From Bradyrhizobium sp. AZCC 1721 (GTDB lineage Bacteria > Pseudomonadota > Alphaproteobacteria > Rhizobiales > Xanthobacteraceae), in assembly GCF_036924715.1 (NCBI RefSeq), contig NZ_JAZHSB010000001.1, forward strand, positions 186,001 through 250,000: a stretch of 64,000 nt of DNA, read 5' to 3'. The position numbers were made by a program, and so were the translations under genes. Below are positions 17,600-26,717 of this stretch, piece after piece; the stretch's first letter is position 1; each line of letters opens with the position of its first letter. The notes under the pieces were generated by a model. It was not told the origin of the DNA and searched no databases. It saw only the letters and a program-made list of their open reading frames with translations.

Positions 17600-19996
17600 C
17601 TACAGCCGCGCCAGCCGCAATCGTAGCGCGTTGCCGACGACGCTGACCGACGATAGCGCCATCGCCGCCGCCGCGATGATCGGTGACAGCAATAGCCCGA
17701 ACGCCGGATAGAGAATGCCGGCGGCGATCGGGATGCCGGCCGCGTTGTAGATAAAGGCGAAGAACAGGTTCTGCCTGATATTGCGCATGGTCGCCTGCGA
17801 CAGCCGGCGGGCGCGGACGATGCCGCCGAGATCGCCCTTCAGCAACGTGACGCCGGCGCTTTCCATCGCAACATCCGTTCCCGTGCCCATTGCAATGCCG
17901 ACTTCGGCTGCGGCGAGCGCCGGCGCGTCGTTGACGCCGTCGCCGGCCATCGCAACGATCTTGCCGGCCTTCTGCAGTTTTGCGACCACCGCGCTCTTCT
18001 GATCGGGCAGTACTTCCGCCTCGACCTCGGCGATACCAAGGCCGCGTGCGACGGCGTTCGCCGTGGTCCTGTTGTCGCCGGTCAGCATGATGACCTTGAT
18101 GCCGTCCGCCGCAAGTGCATTCAGGGCGTCAGGTGTCGACGCCTTCACGGGATCGGCGATCGCGAACAATCCCGCAAGCTTGCCGTCAACCGCCATGTTG
18201 ATCACCGTCGCGCCGTCGCCGCGCAGACGTTCGCCCTGTTCGTTCAACGGGCTGGCATCGATGCCGAGGGACTGCAGGAAGTTCGCGTTGCCGAGCACGA
18301 TGGTCTTGTCGTCGATCTTGCCGGTGGCGCCCTTGCCGGTCGGCGAATCGAATGTTTCGACCTTGCCGAGATCGAGATTGCGCTCTTTGGCCGCCCGCAC
18401 GATGGCGTCGGCCAGCGGGTGTTCGCTCGTCCGCTCGACACTCGCCGCCAGCCGCAGAATTTCTGCCTCTTCAAATCCCGCGGCCGTCACGACGCTGACC
18501 ACCTTCGGCTTGCCCTCGGTCAGCGTGCCCGTTTTGTCGACCACCAGCGTGTCGACCTTCTCCATGCGCTCCAGCGCCTCGGCATTCTTGATCAGAACGC
18601 CGGCCTGGGCGCCGTGGCCGACGCCGACCATGATCGACATCGGCGTGGCGAGGCCGAGCGCGCAGGGGCAGGCGATGATGAGGACGCTGACGGCGGCGAC
18701 CAGGCCAAATGCCATGCGCGGCTCCGGTCCGAACCAGGCCCAGGCGCCGAATGCGATCAGCGCCACGGCGATGACAACGGGCACGAACCAGCCGGAAACC
18801 TGATCGGCCAGCCGCTGGATCGGCGCACGGGAGCGCTGCGCATCCGCCACCATTTTCACGATCTGGGAAAGCAGCGTATCGCGGCCGACTTTGTCGGCGC
18901 GCATGATGAAGCCGCCGGACTGGTTGAGCGTGCCGGCGATGATCTTGCTGCCGGGCTCCTTGCTGACCGGCATGGATTCGCCCGTTACCAGCGCTTCGTC
19001 GACCGAGGAGCGGCCTTCAAGGATGACGCCGTCGACCGGCACCTTTTCGCCGGGCCGGACCCGCAGTTTGTCGCCCACCGCCAACGCGTCGATCTCGACC
19101 TCATGATCCGTGCCGTCGTCGCCGATGCGGCGCGCGGTCTTCGGCGCAAGCTGCAGCAACGCCTTGATCGCGCCTGACGTCGCTTCGCGGGCGCGGAGTT
19201 CGAGCACCTGGCCCAACAGCACGAGCACGGTGATGACCGCCGCCGCTTCGAAATAGATCGCGACTGCACCGCCATGGCCGCGGAAGGTGGCCGGGAAGAT
19301 GCCGGGCGCAACCGTCCCGACCACGCTGTAGGCATAGGCCACGCCGGTGCCCATCGCGATCAGCGTGAACATATTGAGATTGCGCGTTACCAGCGACTGC
19401 CAGCCGCGCACGAAGAACGGCCAGCCGGCCCAGAGCACGACCGGGGTGGCGAACGCTAGCTGAATCCAGTTCGACAGCGTCTGGTCGACCCAGCCATGGC
19501 CGCCGACGAGGTGGCCGCCCATTTCGAGGACGACGGCCGGCAGCGCGAGCACGAGGCCGATCCAGAAGCGGCGCGTCATGTCCGCCAGTTCTGGATTGGG
19601 CGGCGCATCGAGGCTTGCCACCTCCGGCTCCAGCGCCATGCCGCAGATCGGGCAGCTTCCGGGACCGACCTGGCGGATCTCGGGGTGCATCGGGCAGGTG
19701 TAGATCGTGCCCTCCGGTACGGCGGCCTTCGGTGCCTTGTCCTTATGGAGATAAGGGACGGGATCGGCGGCGAATTTGGTGCGGCAGCCGGCCGAGCAGA
19801 AATGAAAGGTCTCGCCGTGATAGTCGAAGCGGTGCTTGCTGATCGCGGGGTCGACGGTCATGCCGCAGACGGGATCGCGCACGGTTGCCGAGCCGGCGGC
19901 TTGATGGCCGTGGTGGCTGTGACTGGCGTGGTCATGCCCGCCGCAGCACGCGCCCTTCGAAGCGCCGTTTCGATCGGCGTTTTCATTGTTGTTCAT
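17600..19996 (-). CDS. Copper/silver-translocating P1B-type ATPase (CopA/SilP-like)
   Basis: About 798 residues, inner membrane; exports monovalent copper or silver using ATP. The N-terminus has a Cys/His-rich run ([15 protein letters not shown]), then a YHS domain ([11 protein letters not shown]) and a heavy-metal-binding motif ([26 protein letters not shown]), but no classical HMA domain. Core motifs are CPC at 443-445 in [13 protein letters not shown], phosphorylated Asp487 in DKTGT, an HP motif in [10 protein letters not shown] and GDGVND at 685-690. The start at 19996 gives the best GGAG spacing among three consecutive ATGs; a GTG at 20011 is also open. It is divergent from csoR across a shared operator. 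Confidence 0.93.
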   Translation of the reverse strand: MNNNENADRNGASKGACCGGHDHASHSHHGHQAAGSATVRDPVCGMTVDPAISKHRFDYHGETFHFCSAGCRTKFAADPVPYLHKDKAPKAAVPEGTIYTCPMHPEIRQVGPGSCPICGMALEPEVASLDAPPNPELADMTRRFWIGLVLALPAVVLEMGGHLVGGHGWVDQTLSNWIQLAFATPVVLWAGWPFFVRGWQSLVTRNLNMFTLIAMGTGVAYAYSVVGTVAPGIFPATFRGHGGAVAIYFEAAAVITVLVLLGQVLELRAREATSGAIKALLQLAPKTARRIGDDGTDHEVEIDALAVGDKLRVRPGEKVPVDGVILEGRSSVDEALVTGESMPVSKEPGSKIIAGTLNQSGGFIMRADKVGRDTLLSQIVKMVADAQRSRAPIQRLADQVSGWFVPVVIAVALIAFGAWAWFGPEPRMAFGLVAAVSVLIIACPCALGLATPMSIMVGVGHGAQAGVLIKNAEALERMEKVDTLVVDKTGTLTEGKPKVVSVVTAAGFEEAEILRLAASVERTSEHPLADAIVRAAKERNLDLGKVETFDSPTGKGATGKIDDKTIVLGNANFLQSLGIDASPLNEQGERLRGDGATVINMAVDGKLAGLFAIADPVKASTPDALNALAADGIKVIMLTGDNRTTANAVARGLGIAEVEAEVLPDQKSAVVAKLQKAGKIVAMAGDGVNDAPALAAAEVGIAMGTGTDVAMESAGVTLLKGDLGGIVRARRLSQATMRNIRQNLFFAFIYNAAGIPIAAGILYPAFGLLLSPIIAAAAMALSSVSVVGNALRLRLARL

Positions 19997-20020
19997 CATC
20001 ATCTCCGGCACTTGAAACCT

Positions 20021-20037
20021 ATACCCTGTAGGGGTAT
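20021..20037. promoter_or_regulatory. CsoR-type operator between copper ATPase and csoR
   Basis: A perfect inverted repeat, ATACCC-N5-GGGTAT, lies between the divergent ATPase and csoR genes, 9 bp before the csoR ATG. G-tract palindromes of this kind (TACCC...GGGTA) are the established DNA targets of CsoR/RcnR-family repressors. Copper binding to CsoR would release the site and open both promoters. Confidence 0.82.
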
Positions 20038-20046
20038 ATAAGCCGC

Positions 20047-20322
20047 ATGCGAAAAGACATCAAGGCATCCTGTCAGAAGCGTCTCAACCGGATCGAGGGC
20101 CAGGTCCGCGGCCTGTCACGAATGGTTGATGAGGACCGTTATTGCATCGACATCGTCACCCAGATCTCCGCCGTCCGGGCCGCGTTGCGGCGCGTCGAGG
20201 AGGAGGTCTTGCGGGATCACGTGGCGCACTGCGTCGAGCACGCCATCACCAGCGGCAACAAGGCCGATCAGCGCGAAAAGATCGCTGAACTGATGGACGT
20301 GATCGGGCGCTCGGACCGGTAG
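20047..20322 (+). CDS. csoR: CsoR-family metal-sensing transcriptional repressor
   Basis: 91-residue all-helical repressor without a classical helix-turn-helix. [17 protein letters not shown] is the DNA-contact/tetramer helix. Cys33, His58 and Cys62 occupy the Cu(I)-ligand positions (W-X-Y fingerprint) of Mycobacterium tuberculosis CsoR. It senses Cu(I) in the cytoplasm and should repress the divergent ATPase gene and itself through the operator at 20021-20037. The ATG follows the operator by only 9 bp, so its mRNA leader must be very short or start within the operator. Confidence 0.9.
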   Translation: MRKDIKASCQKRLNRIEGQVRGLSRMVDEDRYCIDIVTQISAVRAALRRVEEEVLRDHVAHCVEHAITSGNKADQREKIAELMDVIGRSDR

Positions 20323-20398
20323 CATCGCGGCAATGGTCTCGTGAGATGGTCGGCGATTGTTGCTTCCGAGCCAGCCGCCGCCTTGATCCAGATCAGTG

Positions 20399-20845
20399 TC
20401 AGTCGTGCCGGTGCGTGTGCCTGCGCGCCCGCGGCTTCTTGGCCGACGCCGTCGGGATCATCACCACGCGTCCGTAACGCACGCCGCGCTCGGCGATGAT
20501 GTGATCGGCCAGGTGTTGGACCTCGCCGCTTGCACCCTTCAGCGCCGTCACCTCCATGCAGCTATCGTCGTCGAGATGCACATGCAGCGTCGCCAGCGAC
20601 AGATCGTGATGGCCGTGGAAATTCTGTATCAGCCGTTTTGAGAGATCCCGCGCGGCATGATCGTAGACGTAGACCAGTGCAGCGACGCATTGGCCCGACG
20701 GCGTGGCGTTCTCGGCGCTTTGCTGCAGGCCAGCGCGGGCGAGATCGCGGATGATCTCGGAGCGGTTCTGGTAGCCGCGGGCTTCCGCGGCCGCGTCGAT
20801 CTCGGCAAGCAGTTCGTCTTCGATGGTGATGGTGATCCGTTGCAT
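20399..20845 (-). CDS. nikR: Nickel-responsive regulator NikR
   Basis: 148-residue NikR. Residues 1-45 form a ribbon-helix-helix (QRITITIEDELLAEIDAAAEARGYQNRSEIIRDLARAGL). The ACT-like C-terminal domain carries the nickel ligands His77, His88, His90 and Cys96 (NFHGHHDLSLATLHVHLDDDSC), one residue offset from E. coli His76/His87/His89/Cys95. With Ni(II) it binds two-fold operators and represses nickel uptake. It is divergent from a TonB-dependent receptor, with an exact NikR operator between them. The basic His-rich tail (KKPRARRHTHRHD) is a small extra. Confidence 0.95.
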   Translation of the reverse strand: MQRITITIEDELLAEIDAAAEARGYQNRSEIIRDLARAGLQQSAENATPSGQCVAALVYVYDHAARDLSKRLIQNFHGHHDLSLATLHVHLDDDSCMEVTALKGASGEVQHLADHIIAERGVRYGRVVMIPTASAKKPRARRHTHRHD

Positions 20846-20865
20846 CCCAAATCCGTCCTGACGCA

Positions 20866-20893
20866 GTATGATATTCCTGTTGAGTCGTCATAC
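20866..20893. promoter_or_regulatory. NikR operator GTATGA-N16-TCATAC
   Basis: GTATGA at 20866-20871 and TCATAC at 20888-20893 are separated by exactly 16 bp. This matches the established E. coli NikR recognition sequence in both half-sites and spacing. It starts 21 bp upstream of nikR and overlaps the candidate promoter of the TonB receptor. Confidence 0.92.
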
Positions 20894-20908
20894 TTCACTT
20901 GCTAACAT
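20880..20908 (+). promoter_or_regulatory. Candidate sigma-70 promoter of the TonB receptor, overlapping the NikR operator
   Basis: TTGAGT (20880-20885) and TAACAT (20903-20908) are spaced by 17 bp. The right NikR half-site lies between them, so nickel-loaded NikR would block RNA polymerase. Predicted by eye only. Confidence 0.5.
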
Positions 20909-20980
20909 GAGGCGCCCGGTCAAATCGAACTGAAGCGGTCGCGCGCCGACTGTAGCAGTTATCATGCGGGGGCATGAGCG

Positions 20981-23179
20981 TTGCGTAGAGCTGCCTGGGG
21001 AGTGTTTTCCACCGCGTCATTATTTGTCATGGTGCCCGCAGCGGACGCGCAGAACGTCGCGGCGCCTGCGTCCGGCGAGCTTCCTGCTGTGACCGTCTAT
21101 CCCCCCGAAGCGAGGCCGCGCAACCGGCCCAGGCCGCCGCGCCGCGAGCGTACCGCGCGAAATCCATCAGCAATTCAACCAAGCGTGCCCGTTCCACCGC
21201 AGGTCAGCACCGGCGTGACGTCGGAGTCCGCGACTGCAGGGCCGGCATACATGCAGCCCACCGCTGCCAGCGCCATGACCATCAGCGGCGCGGAAGTGAA
21301 CGCGCAGCCATTCGCGCGCGTCGGCGAGGCGCTGGAGGTGGTGCCAGGGCTGATCGTCACCCAGCATTCCGGCGAAGGCAAAGCCAACCAGTATTTTCTG
21401 CGCGGCTTCAATCTGGATCACGGCACCGACCTCGCCATCACGGTCGACGGCATGCCGGTCAACATGCCGACCCATGGCCACGGTCAGGGCTATGCCGACA
21501 TCAATTTCATGATTCCCGAGCTGGTGCAGTCGATCACCGTGCGAAAGGGGCCTTACTTCGCCGACCGCGGCGACTTTGCCTCCGCGGGCTCCGTTGCCAT
21601 CGACTATATTAACAGGCTCCCGAAGAACATCGCCGAGCTAACGTTCGGAAGCTTTGGCTACCGCCGCGCGCTGGCGGCAGGATCGACAGCGGTCGGCGCG
21701 GGCACGTTGCTCGCCGCCTTCGAGGGCGTCAGGAATGACGGTCCGTGGGACGTGCCTGACAATGTGCGCAAGCTGAACGGCGTGCTGCGCTACAGCCAGG
21801 GCACCGCGACCGACGGGTTCACGCTGTCGGCGATGGCCTATTCCAACGGCTGGAATTCGACCGACCAGGTGGCGCAGCGCGCGATCGACCAGGGTTTGAT
21901 CGGCCGGTTCGGGACGCTCGATCCGACCGATGGCGGCGTCTCGAGCCGATTTTCGCTGTCGAGCAATTGGGCGCAGTCGAGCGAATACGGACAGAGCAAG
22001 GTCAACGCCTATGTGATCAATTCGTCGCTGCGGCTCTACAACAACTTCACCTATTTTCTCGACGATCCCGTCAATGGCGATCAGTTCAGCCAGATGGATC
22101 GACGCACGGTCTATGGCCTTAACGCCAGCCACGCCTTCGATGTACGCGTGGGCGGGATCGAAACGCAGACCCGCATCGGATTGCAAACGCGCGGTGATGA
22201 TATCCGGGTCGGCCTGTTCAAGACGTTGCAGCGCGAGACGCTTTCGACCGTTCGCGAAGACAGCGTGAGAGAAGGCAATGTCGGCCTGTGGGCCGACACG
22301 ACGGCGCGCTGGACCGATTGGCTGCGCACCACGGTCGGTATTCGTGAGGACTATTTTGCGGGCCGCGTCGTCAGCGACACGCCGCAAAATTCGGGAAACG
22401 CACAGGCGTCGATGACGAGCCCCAAAGCCGGTATCGTGCTGGGGCCGTGGCACAAGACCGAGTTCTACGGCAATGCCGGTTACGGCCTGCACTCCAATGA
22501 TATCAGAGGTACGACCATCACGGTCGATCCGATCGACAAGGTGACGCCGCAGGATCGCGTGCCGCTACTGGTGCGATCAAAGGGCGCCGAGATTGGCGTC
22601 CGCACCAAGGCGGTCGAAGGCCTCACCAGCTCACTTGCGGTGTTCGTGCTGGACTTCGATTCGGAGTTGCTGTTCGTCGGCGACGCCGGGACGACCGAAG
22701 CCAGCCGGCCGAGCCGGCGCGTCGGCGTCGAATGGACCAACCAGTATCAGGTGCTGCCGTGGATGCGGCTCGATTTCGATGTCGCCTATACCCGCGCCCG
22801 CTTCACCGATTTCGATGCCGCCGGCAACTTCATCCCGGGCGCGCCGGCGTGGGTCGCGAGCGGCGGTGTGACATTTGGCGGTGAGGCCGGCTGGTTCGGC
22901 GCGCTGCGGGGACGCTATTTCGGCCCACGTCCGCTGATCGAGGACGACAGCGTCCGCTCGCAGTCATCGCTGATCTTCAATGCACGCGCGGGCTACAAAT
23001 TCGACAATGGCCTGCGGCTGCAGCTCGACGTGCTCAATCTCTTCAATGCGAAGACCAACCAGATCGAGTACTACTACCTGTCGCGATTGCCGGGCGAGCC
23101 GATGGGCGGCGTGGCCGATCGTCATGTTCATCCGGCCGAGCCGTTGGCCGTGAGGCTGACGCTGGCGGGAAGATTTTAG
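20981..23179 (+). CDS. TonB-dependent outer-membrane receptor, probably nickel-regulated
   Basis: 732-residue TonB-dependent receptor. A Sec signal peptide (about 1-24, SLFVMVPAADA) precedes an unusual Pro/Arg-rich segment (PPEARPRNRPRPPRRERTARN). The plug domain starts near residue 92 (GAEVNAQPFARVGEALEVVPGLIVTQHSGEGKANQYFLRGFNLDHGTDLAITVDGMPVNMPTHGHGQGYADINFMIPE), and a 22-strand-type barrel ends in the outer-membrane terminal motif AVRLTLAGRF. Receptors of this type import scarce metal complexes. Divergence from nikR with a NikR operator points to nickel or nickel-chelate uptake. TTG at 20981 is the likely start because an in-frame stop lies two codons upstream. Confidence 0.9.
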   Translation: MRRAAWGVFSTASLFVMVPAADAQNVAAPASGELPAVTVYPPEARPRNRPRPPRRERTARNPSAIQPSVPVPPQVSTGVTSESATAGPAYMQPTAASAMTISGAEVNAQPFARVGEALEVVPGLIVTQHSGEGKANQYFLRGFNLDHGTDLAITVDGMPVNMPTHGHGQGYADINFMIPELVQSITVRKGPYFADRGDFASAGSVAIDYINRLPKNIAELTFGSFGYRRALAAGSTAVGAGTLLAAFEGVRNDGPWDVPDNVRKLNGVLRYSQGTATDGFTLSAMAYSNGWNSTDQVAQRAIDQGLIGRFGTLDPTDGGVSSRFSLSSNWAQSSEYGQSKVNAYVINSSLRLYNNFTYFLDDPVNGDQFSQMDRRTVYGLNASHAFDVRVGGIETQTRIGLQTRGDDIRVGLFKTLQRETLSTVREDSVREGNVGLWADTTARWTDWLRTTVGIREDYFAGRVVSDTPQNSGNAQASMTSPKAGIVLGPWHKTEFYGNAGYGLHSNDIRGTTITVDPIDKVTPQDRVPLLVRSKGAEIGVRTKAVEGLTSSLAVFVLDFDSELLFVGDAGTTEASRPSRRVGVEWTNQYQVLPWMRLDFDVAYTRARFTDFDAAGNFIPGAPAWVASGGVTFGGEAGWFGALRGRYFGPRPLIEDDSVRSQSSLIFNARAGYKFDNGLRLQLDVLNLFNAKTNQIEYYYLSRLPGEPMGGVADRHVHPAEPLAVRLTLAGRF

Positions 23180-23183
23180 ATTG

Positions 23184-23302
23184 GAGGGTGGGCAAAGGCG
23201 CGTCAGCGCCGTGACCACCATCCATCCGGAGTGTCTCTTTTAATGGTGGGCACGCTTCCGCCTTCGCTCGTTGAGCTACGGCGGACAAGTCGCTTTGCCC
23301 CT
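23184..23302. repeat. Dispersed GTGGGCA repeat with a segment shared with 31695-31735
   Basis: GTGGGCAAAGGCGC and GTGGGCACGC words resemble the block at 13061-13212. The stretch at about 23256-23295 is the reverse complement, with about one mismatch, of a stretch at 31695-31735 downstream of rplT. It is non-coding, between convergent genes. Confidence 0.6.
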
Positions 23303-24283
23303 CTACACCGTCATCTCCGATGTGCGCGGCCTCATGCGGCGCTCCGGCTGGCGGACCGGGACATATTCGACGGCGAGATAATGTTCCGACACGGTGATGC
23401 GTTCGACCATCGTCGCAACAGTCACTTCTTCAGCCGCAGCCGGAAGCGGCGTCTCTTCGTCAATCTCTTCAGGAACAAGCGGCGGCGACTTGACCTCTGG
23501 AAACACACCGAATTGGCCCGCTACCTCCGGGAGCGGCTTCTGCTTGTCGGCCCAGTGCAGGGCCGTGTAGTCGAAGCCGTGCACGATGGTGGGTTTGACG
23601 ACTTCGAAATAGGGCGAGATGTCGAAATCGCGCGGCATGTAGAGCGAGGAATCACGGATATGCAGGATTTCGCGCCGGGCCTTTCGCGAGGCGGCGCGGG
23701 TAATCTTCGGCAGGATCGGATAGCGCACGGCGTCGAATGCCTGCGCGATCAGCGCCGAGCAGATGATCTTGGTGGGATCGCCGGAGCCGAACGCGATCAT
23801 GCGCCGCCGCCATCGCTGCGGTATCGGCAACGGAATCAGATAGCGCATCAGGTCGACGATGTTCTTGGTGTCGTAGCCGAAGCCGATCCGGTTGATGGCG
23901 TAGCGGCACACCGTGGTGCGGTCCTCGTAGGACAGGCCGACCGGCCGACAGATCCGGGTGTGATAGGGAAAATATTTCGACAGCGGCGCCGAGGTGACGC
24001 CCTCGCCGATATTGGCCTCGATCAGCACATGCGGCTCGCCGTCGGGCTCGGTGGCGCCGTCAACCGGGCCGACATAGAGCGCGCCATGCGACCAGGTCGA
24101 CTGCGTGAGGTATTTGATGATGCCGGAGATCCGGTTGTTGCCTTCGACCAGCAGCACATCGCCGGGCTCGATGACGCCGCGCAGATGTTCGGGGTCGCTG
24201 GGCGTGAACGGCTCATAGCCCGGGACTTCCTTCTGCAGGTAGCCGGCGATCAACTGGCCGATGGTGTCGAGCATTACGCCCAT
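23303..24283 (-). CDS. YiiX/YebB-like permuted papain-fold (NlpC/P60-type) hydrolase
   Basis: 326 residues. PGDVLLVEGNNRISGIIKYLTQSTWSHGALYVG carries the conserved His of the permuted NlpC/P60 (YiiX-like) fold, and DPTKIICSALIAQAF carries the nucleophile Cys in a C-S-x-L-I helix. The Cys-after-His order fits the circular permutation. The last 80 residues are an acidic, Pro-rich tail. Members are thought to be amidases or acyl hydrolases of cell-wall or lipid substrates, but the substrate is unknown. No signal peptide is obvious. GGGGGAG lies 4 bases before the ATG. Confidence 0.78.
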   Translation of the reverse strand: MGVMLDTIGQLIAGYLQKEVPGYEPFTPSDPEHLRGVIEPGDVLLVEGNNRISGIIKYLTQSTWSHGALYVGPVDGATEPDGEPHVLIEANIGEGVTSAPLSKYFPYHTRICRPVGLSYEDRTTVCRYAINRIGFGYDTKNIVDLMRYLIPLPIPQRWRRRMIAFGSGDPTKIICSALIAQAFDAVRYPILPKITRAASRKARREILHIRDSSLYMPRDFDISPYFEVVKPTIVHGFDYTALHWADKQKPLPEVAGQFGVFPEVKSPPLVPEEIDEETPLPAAAEEVTVATMVERITVSEHYLAVEYVPVRQPERRMRPRTSEMTV

Positions 24284-24472
24284 GAAACTCCCCCAGAGCG
24301 GCTTTTCTTCCGCTTTTTTTGTTTCCTGATCATGGTCGCAAGCCGTTTCAATTTAGTTCATGCGGGAGGCGGGTCAATCATGATTGATTTACCATGAGTG
24401 TTGCTGCGTCACGTGAGATGCTGCACAGTTCGCTAGCTGTTCTCGCGTCCTTCAGGTCCCGGAAACCATGAC

Positions 24473-25870
24473 ATGACATTGACCCGCCGCACCTTTCTGT
24501 CGGCGTCCGCTGGCCTGGCGACGGTTCCGGTTTTGTCTGGTGCGCGTGCGGGGGCCGCGCCCTTGCCGCGGGACGCCGACATCGTCGTGATCGGCGCAGG
24601 CGCGGCCGGCATTGCTGCGGCGCGGCGGATCATGGCGGCGAACCGCAGGGTGATCGTGGTGGAGGCGGCAAGCCAGATCGGAGGCCGCTGCCAGACCGAC
24701 GTTTCGACTTTCGACGTACCGTTCGACCGCGGCGCGCGCTGGATGCACAATCCCGAGACCAATCCGATGATCAAGCTGGCGCGGGCGGCCGGGCTCGAGA
24801 TCACGAGCGCGCCATCCGGCCAGAAGATCCGCATCGGTCGCCGCAACGCCCGCGCCGGCGAGACCGAAGAGTTTCTGGCGGCGCTGGTTCGTACCAACCG
24901 CGCCATCGACGACGCCGCGCGGCGGTTCGATGTTTCCTGCGCCTCGGTGCTGCCGAAGGATCTCGGCGTTTGGGCGGGCACGGCAGAATTCGTGCTCGGG
25001 GCCGGCTTCTCCGGCAAGGATCTGAACGACGTCTCGGTCGGCGACAAGTCGCGCGCGCAGGACCGCAACATCGCGATCGGCTGCCGCCAGGGACTGGGCA
25101 CGCTGATCGCAAAACTTGGCGAGCAGGTGCCGGTGGCACTGTCGACGTCCGCCAATCGCATCGTCTGGAGCAATCGCGACGTCATGGTGGAAACACCTGC
25201 CGGAAAGATCGTCGCCCGCGCTGCCGTCGTCACAGTGTCGAGCAACGTGCTGGCGGCCGGCAATATCAAATTCGCGCCCGACCTCCCGAAGCGCATGCTC
25301 GACGCGGCTTCGAAACTCAGCCTCGGCAGCTACGACCGGATCGCGCTGCAGATGACGGGCAATCCGCTCGGCCTCGCCCGTGACGACGTCGTCATCGAGC
25401 AGAGCAATTCGACCAAGACGGCGCTGATATCAGCCAATATCGGCGGCTCGTCGCTCTGCACCCTCGATGTCGGCGGCTCGTTCGGCCGCGATCTTTCCGC
25501 GCAGGGCGAGAAGGCCATGGTGGCGTTTGCGGTGGAATGGCTGACGAAGCTGTACGGCAGCGAGGCGGCCGCCGCGGTGACGAAATCGAGCGCGACGCGC
25601 TGGAACGCCGCGCCGTTCGCGCTCGGCGCGATGTCGGCGGCCGGTCCTGGCGGGCAGTCATCGCGAAAGGTTCTGACCGATCCGATCGGCTGCATGTATC
25701 TCGCGGGCGAGGCGACCCATGAAACGCTGTGGGGAACGATCGACGGCGCCTGGGAGAGCGGCGAACGCGCGGCGGACGCGGCACTGCGGCGGATCGGTGC
25801 GTTGAAGGACCCCGAACCGGAGGCGCGGCCAGCGAAGCAGCGGCGGCGCGCACCGTCTCCGAGCAACTGA
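24473..25870 (+). CDS. Tat-exported flavin-containing amine oxidase
   Basis: 465 residues. The N-terminus TLTRRTFLSASAGLATVPVLSGARAGAAP is a twin-arginine signal peptide, so the enzyme folds with FAD before export to the periplasm. The FAD-binding dinucleotide motif is IVVIGAGAAGIAAARRIMAANRRVIVVEAASQIGGRC, followed by the amine-oxidase GARWMH segment. The C-terminal FAD contact is CMYLAGEATHETLWGTIDGAWESGERAA. It oxidises an amine with release of aldehyde, ammonia and peroxide; the actual substrate is unknown. Its stop overlaps the next ATG by one base (TGATG). Confidence 0.88.
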   Translation: MTLTRRTFLSASAGLATVPVLSGARAGAAPLPRDADIVVIGAGAAGIAAARRIMAANRRVIVVEAASQIGGRCQTDVSTFDVPFDRGARWMHNPETNPMIKLARAAGLEITSAPSGQKIRIGRRNARAGETEEFLAALVRTNRAIDDAARRFDVSCASVLPKDLGVWAGTAEFVLGAGFSGKDLNDVSVGDKSRAQDRNIAIGCRQGLGTLIAKLGEQVPVALSTSANRIVWSNRDVMVETPAGKIVARAAVVTVSSNVLAAGNIKFAPDLPKRMLDAASKLSLGSYDRIALQMTGNPLGLARDDVVIEQSNSTKTALISANIGGSSLCTLDVGGSFGRDLSAQGEKAMVAFAVEWLTKLYGSEAAAAVTKSSATRWNAAPFALGAMSAAGPGGQSSRKVLTDPIGCMYLAGEATHETLWGTIDGAWESGERAADAALRRIGALKDPEPEARPAKQRRRAPSPSN

Positions 25871-26631
25871 TGGCCCGTCCCAAAGCACTGATCTCCTGGT
25901 CGAGCGGCAAGGATTCAGCCTTTGCGCTGCATGAAGTGCTGCGCGCGGGAGAATTCGAGGTGGTCGGCGCGCTGACCACGGTGACCGAGACGTTCGGCCG
26001 CGTCTCGATCCACGGCGTGCGGCAGGAGATCTTGCAGGCGCAATGCGAGGCCGCCGGCCTGCCGCAGCGGATCGTGGCAATTCCCTATCCCTGTCCGAAC
26101 GAGATTTATGAAGCGCGGATGGGTGAGGCGGTCGCGCAAGCGGTTGCCGACGGCGTCACGCACATGATCTTCGGTGATCTGTTCCTGGCCGACATCCGCG
26201 CTTATCGCGAACAGAAGCTGGCAGGCACCGGAATCACGCCGCTGTTTCCGCTCTGGGAGCGGCCAACGTCGGAGCTCGCGCGAGCAATGATCGCAAGCGG
26301 GCTGGAAGCCCACATTGCGACCGTCGATCTGAAGAAGCTGCCGGCGGAATTTGCCGGTCGCAAATTCGACACAACGCTGCTCGCCGACTTGCCGGATGGC
26401 ATCGATCCCTGCGGCGAGAACGGCGAGTTTCACACCTGCGTCGTGGCAGGGCCGATGTTTTCGCGGCGGGTGGCGGTAACATCAGGCGAGCGCGTCGAGC
26501 GCGACGGTTATGCGTATTGCGACCTGGTAATGGATAATGAATCCGTCGTCGCGGCCAAGCCAACGGGTCGCGCGAATGCGCGCCCGATGACAGGCTCCGC
26601 GCGAGCCTGGACCCATAACCACAGTTGCTAG
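25870..26631 (+). CDS. Diphthine--ammonia ligase-like ATP-pyrophosphatase, C-terminus supplied by a dispersed repeat
   Basis: 253 residues. ALISWSSGKDSAFAL (about 6-20) is the PP-loop SGGKDS-type motif of N-type ATP pyrophosphatases. EFHTCVVAGPMF and GDLFLADIR match the bacterial Dph6-like family (YjhT/MJ0570 type). Diphthamide does not occur in bacteria, so the true substrate is unknown; these proteins are sometimes named adenosine nucleotide hydrolases. The last 23 or so residues (KPTGRANARPMTGSARAWTHNHSC) are a translation of the dispersed repeat at 26557-26604, so the natural end has been replaced or extended. It overlaps the amine oxidase stop by one base. Confidence 0.84.
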   Translation: MARPKALISWSSGKDSAFALHEVLRAGEFEVVGALTTVTETFGRVSIHGVRQEILQAQCEAAGLPQRIVAIPYPCPNEIYEARMGEAVAQAVADGVTHMIFGDLFLADIRAYREQKLAGTGITPLFPLWERPTSELARAMIASGLEAHIATVDLKKLPAEFAGRKFDTTLLADLPDGIDPCGENGEFHTCVVAGPMFSRRVAVTSGERVERDGYAYCDLVMDNESVVAAKPTGRANARPMTGSARAWTHNHSC

Positions 26632-26713
26632 TGCTGTAGCACGCTGGGGCTACGTCCAATTCGAATCCCAAGCGCCTGTGGTTATGGGTCCCTGCTTTCG
26701 CAGGGACGACGGT
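26545..26713. repeat. Composite dispersed repeat, copy B
   Basis: It contains the 48-bp element at 26557-26604, identical base for base to 62879-62926. A CCATAACCAC...GTGGTTATGG inverted structure follows, ending GGGTCCCTGC...GCAGGGACGACG. The first third is translated as the tail of the upstream CDS. Confidence 0.88.
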
Positions 26714-26717
26714 GACG

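Noticed and set aside
21638..22492. 284-codon minus-strand frame inside the TonB receptor gene
   Set aside because: Shadow frame without start signal or domain; the receptor frame continues intact through it.
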